Position numbers and translations under genes: made by a program
Notes under the pieces: generated by a model
The model's database searches: none
What the model saw: only the letters and a program-made list of their open reading frames with translations
Told to the model about the DNA's origin: nothing
Shown here: one piece after another, positions 5,801 to 5,969 of the stretch
Numbering within the stretch: position 1 is the stretch's first letter
Layout of the letters: each line of letters starts with the position of its first letter
DNA from: an uncultured Eubacteriales bacterium
GTDB lineage: Bacteria > Bacillota > Clostridia > Oscillospirales > Acutalibacteraceae
DNA length: 5,969 bases
Direction of reading: 5' to 3'
Assembly: GCA_934486705.1 (NCBI GenBank)
Contig: CAKSQS010000080.1
Location: 1 to 5,969, forward strand

Positions 5801-5969
5801 GTGATATTATAGTTAATCGTATTATATTCATTTATATTAACGGTAAGCCCCGGACCGTTGCAGTCAATCCTGCCGTTTCCGTTACCGTCCCGGCTCCAGC
5901 CGAGCTTGTAAGTCCATCTGTCGGCTGTGTTTTCAATAAACCACGCGTCCCCTGCGCCCGCATAGGGGC
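2875..5969 (-). CDS. Large LPXTG-anchored multimodular surface protein (N-terminus cut by window edge)
   Basis: The frame stays open from the TGA at 2875 to the right edge, so 1030 residues are visible (numbered here from the edge) and the start is outside. A GTG at 5799 could be mistaken for a start, but 56 in-frame codons before it complete the first module and it has no signal peptide. Order: Trp-rich beta module A (about 9-148), B (155-314), a chitobiase C-terminal/Ig-like domain (318-396), module C (406-572), module D (580-740), a helical module (743-808; IRAIGTVTLKSLEAIKTARSA), an alpha/beta domain (811-986), then LPTTG (995-999), a hydrophobic stretch (1004-1022) and the tail KMKKGKER. 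The helical and following domains are of kinds common in surface proteins of Clostridia. The protein should be covalently attached to peptidoglycan by a class A-type sortase encoded elsewhere. The beta modules most likely bind carbohydrate (inference). A catalytic domain, if present, would lie upstream. Confidence 0.9.
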   Translation of the reverse strand, partial: PYAGAGDAWFIENTADRWTYKLGWSRDGNGNGRIDCNGPGLTVNINEYNTINYNITVSRPITLYAQVYRIENGAVDYNTRTFIPLKSLDKGEWAESFDLRSSTELMKMCNSENSLLIAGFGFKTEGFQNADTVKVSAFTLTLNKEPYVPAVIKHAESWILNHTPTAWWSWDWNMSDSDMSRISGEADSKGGLKLNFKGDFEDLRYMASAYTVDLKTDPYFYARFDTDVPCKLYLLVSGSPEGNNGIKISDKLYSGRVNEKFRISDIAALAPYINNDSISVYGFRLIPQDDPTGKNIYFRTMDFGDMNFAIDLETVQRPAAPTLTSNTKEMTDTVEITVSGVPETAVLTQYRIGRHGEWKTYSGAVTIKKNIELFARYIDENGYWSISGSLAVSNIIKAPSEDAKSVIPNWFSPDTLTTCWYNWDWRYGSDDQDRFALDATDKYWTARVDKEWCKRIETQHNNSDFHCLIDLDEQTELFYKIDTQFEFKISLKVKTGAANSSYATVPVGTLTAGRNSGSFNISDNSELLSISDDENKLTVSGVIFEFATTEGKCFTVERFLFDSEDAYYPGYGGQETVREITPTWFEPEQVDKWLNGKKQINISDKAAAVGINTDNDWCATVNIAAEVSDITSNGTSVRINLQGANTLYLNTDSEFAADILLGIRSGSAVQYVKVGALQKGKNEQAIDLNNIEMLSQLANNGSLTVTGIRFVPQKAANGESLKVDLCAFNAAGKKYPGYEDTDKIKADEKAAAAVDEKIRAIGTVTLKSLEAIKTARSAYEALNSYQCSLVTEYAVLVNAENSYYALALANGIFTEELPLDMILSHISENPSSLIQINLTAAQKLPAELLAAAKNNDCDIRVNIYNYEENELIYSIVLQSKDLTDTAAPFDTALSSAEPKLTAAQKKALGTAKKLFYGMNKENRVTSYLIVMLNGKNSLFATDKNELYNFAVNGGFVLQSDYSAVRNNAVTLLIRSGGEYMLCEKNIVNATAANGLPTTGEKSNALPVILNLASIAMLAVLTFKMKKGKER
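2878..2985 (-). other. Sortase sorting signal: LPTTG, hydrophobic helix, basic tail
   Basis: LPTTG (codons 2985-2971) is followed by EKSNA, about 19 hydrophobic residues and KMKKGKER, then the stop. All three parts of the classical cell-wall sorting signal are present in the right order and spacing. Sortase would cleave between Thr and Gly and join the Thr to the wall precursor. This identifies a Gram-positive host. Confidence 0.95.
2887..2891 (-). promoter_or_regulatory. Ribosome binding site of the discoidin-like gene
   Basis: The minus strand reads AAAGGGG AAAGAAAG ATG: an AGGGG core and an 8-base spacer. It is encoded within the Lys/Gly/Glu tail codons of the upstream sortase substrate. 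Confidence 0.65.
3010..3537 (-). other. Membrane-proximal alpha/beta domain of the LPXTG protein
   Basis: Visible residues 811-986. The pattern LTAAQKLPAELLAAAK, then DIRVNIYNYEEN, then LIYSIVLQSKDL resembles a domain found just before the anchor in many large clostridial surface proteins. There a helix beginning with 'lp.ell..a' leads into strands and a 'y.i.l..kdl' motif. I cannot name a family. Its position next to the sorting signal suggests a stalk. Confidence 0.5.
3544..3741 (-). other. Small helical surface-protein module
   Basis: Visible residues 743-808. It contains VDEKIRAIGTVTLKSLEAI, then ARSAYEALNSYQCSLVTEYA and NAENSYYALA. This is the recurring three-helix unit with the 'I..IG.VTL.S...I..AR.AY..L...Q...V..Y..L..AE..Y' signature of many Firmicutes wall proteins. 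Its likely role is a rigid spacer or interaction module between the beta modules and the wall. Confidence 0.75.
3748..4230 (-). repeat. Trp-rich beta module D of the LPXTG protein
   Basis: Visible residues 580-740. It opens with ITPTWFEPEQVDKWLNG, passes through strands (TSVRINLQGANTLYLNTD), and closes with SLTVTGIRF and the YPGY sequence. It aligns by eye with modules A-C: a W[FI] opening, a second Trp 8-10 residues on, and the closing 'S.L.V.G..F' strand. It has lost the WDW and Asp-rich loop of B and C, so it is the most diverged copy. Confidence 0.65.
4252..4752 (-). repeat. Trp-rich beta module C of the LPXTG protein
   Basis: Visible residues 406-572. It opens with IPNWFSPDTLTTCWYNWDW, followed by an acidic loop (RYGSDDQD), strand pairs, the closing strand KLTVSGVIF and a final YYPGY. 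It shares its opening pattern with module D (I.P.WF.P......W) and the WDW plus Asp loop with module B. This is consistent with ancient tandem duplication. Confidence 0.68.
4780..5016 (-). other. Chitobiase C-terminal/Ig-like domain inserted between modules B and C
   Basis: Visible residues 318-396. It has PAAPTLTSN, then DTVEITVSGVPETAVLTQYR, GEWKTYSGAVTIKKNIELFAR and YIDENGYWS. The order 'P..t......v.itv......Y.....W..Y.g.itv..n..l.Ar..D..G..S' is that of chitobiase/beta-hexosaminidase C-terminal-like Ig folds. These are structural spacers in many Gram-positive surface proteins and enzymes. Confidence 0.72.
5026..5505 (-). repeat. Trp-rich beta module B of the LPXTG protein
   Basis: Visible residues 155-314. 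It opens with ESWILNHTPTAWWSWDWN, then an acidic loop (MSDSDMSR), a long strand with DPYFYARFDTD, the closing strand SISVYGFRL and an edge strand YFRTMDFGD. The many exposed-type aromatics fit a carbohydrate-binding beta-sandwich, but I cannot assign a CBM family. Confidence 0.65.
5524..5943 (-). repeat. Trp-rich beta module A of the LPXTG protein with calcium-type loop
   Basis: Visible residues 9-148. It opens with AWFIENTADRWTYKLGW, then a loop DGNGNGRID, strands ending PITLYAQVYRIENG and the closing strand SLLIAGFGF. It corresponds to modules B-D, and its opening half lies upstream of the GTG at 5799. That is direct evidence that the gene does not start there. Confidence 0.62.
5863..5889 (-). 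other. Putative calcium-binding loop DGNGNGRID
   Basis: Visible residues 27-35 follow a D-x-N-x-N-G-x-I-D spacing as in dockerin or EF-hand-type loops. It is single, without the second loop or helices of a dockerin. It occupies the position of the Asp-rich loops of modules B and C, so it is more likely a metal site stabilising the beta module. Confidence 0.45.

Noticed and set aside
5863..5889. Dockerin (cellulosome) domain
   Set aside because: Only one D-x-N-x-N-G loop is present, with no second repeat and no flanking helices; it sits inside a beta-rich module.
1..5969. Terminators, promoters, RNA genes, CRISPR arrays or insertion sequences
   Set aside because: The gaps between genes are too short for them and I saw no GC hairpin with a T run, no tRNA-like or repeated spacer structure, and no transposase frame. 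No stretch over 300 bases lacks a gene.

Overview
All genes that can be supported lie on the minus strand, in one compact run read from right to left. They look like part of a cell-surface operon of a Gram-positive bacterium. The evidence is an LPXTG sortase signal, a lipobox, Ser/Thr-rich wall-spanning linkers and Clostridia-type surface modules, with moderate GC content by eye. An uncultured gut-type Clostridia (Oscillospiraceae or Lachnospiraceae-like) is a reasonable guess, but nothing here fixes the genus.

Layout in order of transcription: (1) 5969 to 2875, the C-terminal 1030 residues of a very large surface protein whose start lies beyond the right edge. It has four diverged Trp-rich beta-sandwich-like modules, a chitobiase-type Ig-like domain between modules 2 and 3, a small helical module, a further alpha/beta domain and an LPTTG sortase anchor. 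(2) 2878 to 1814, overlapping gene 1 by four bases (ATGA): an exported protein with a discoidin-like putative carbohydrate-binding domain, an 80-residue Ser/Thr/Gly/Asn linker and a C-terminal membrane helix. (3) 1778 (or 1787) to 1029: a membrane-tethered protein resembling SurA/PrsA foldases but without the parvulin PPIase domain. (4) 1013 to beyond the left edge: a lipoprotein with a Ser/Thr linker and the start of a right-handed parallel beta-helix, the fold of pectate lyases and related polysaccharide-acting proteins.

No gap between genes exceeds about 35 bases, and I see no promoter or terminator, so the set is probably co-transcribed from a promoter outside the window. Each product is held at the surface in a different way: sortase, C-terminal helix, N-terminal helix, lipid. 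The content suggests a surface apparatus that binds, and possibly processes, a polysaccharide, with a dedicated folding helper. The function is inferred from fold resemblance. The catalytic part, if any, would be in the missing ends of genes 1 and 4.
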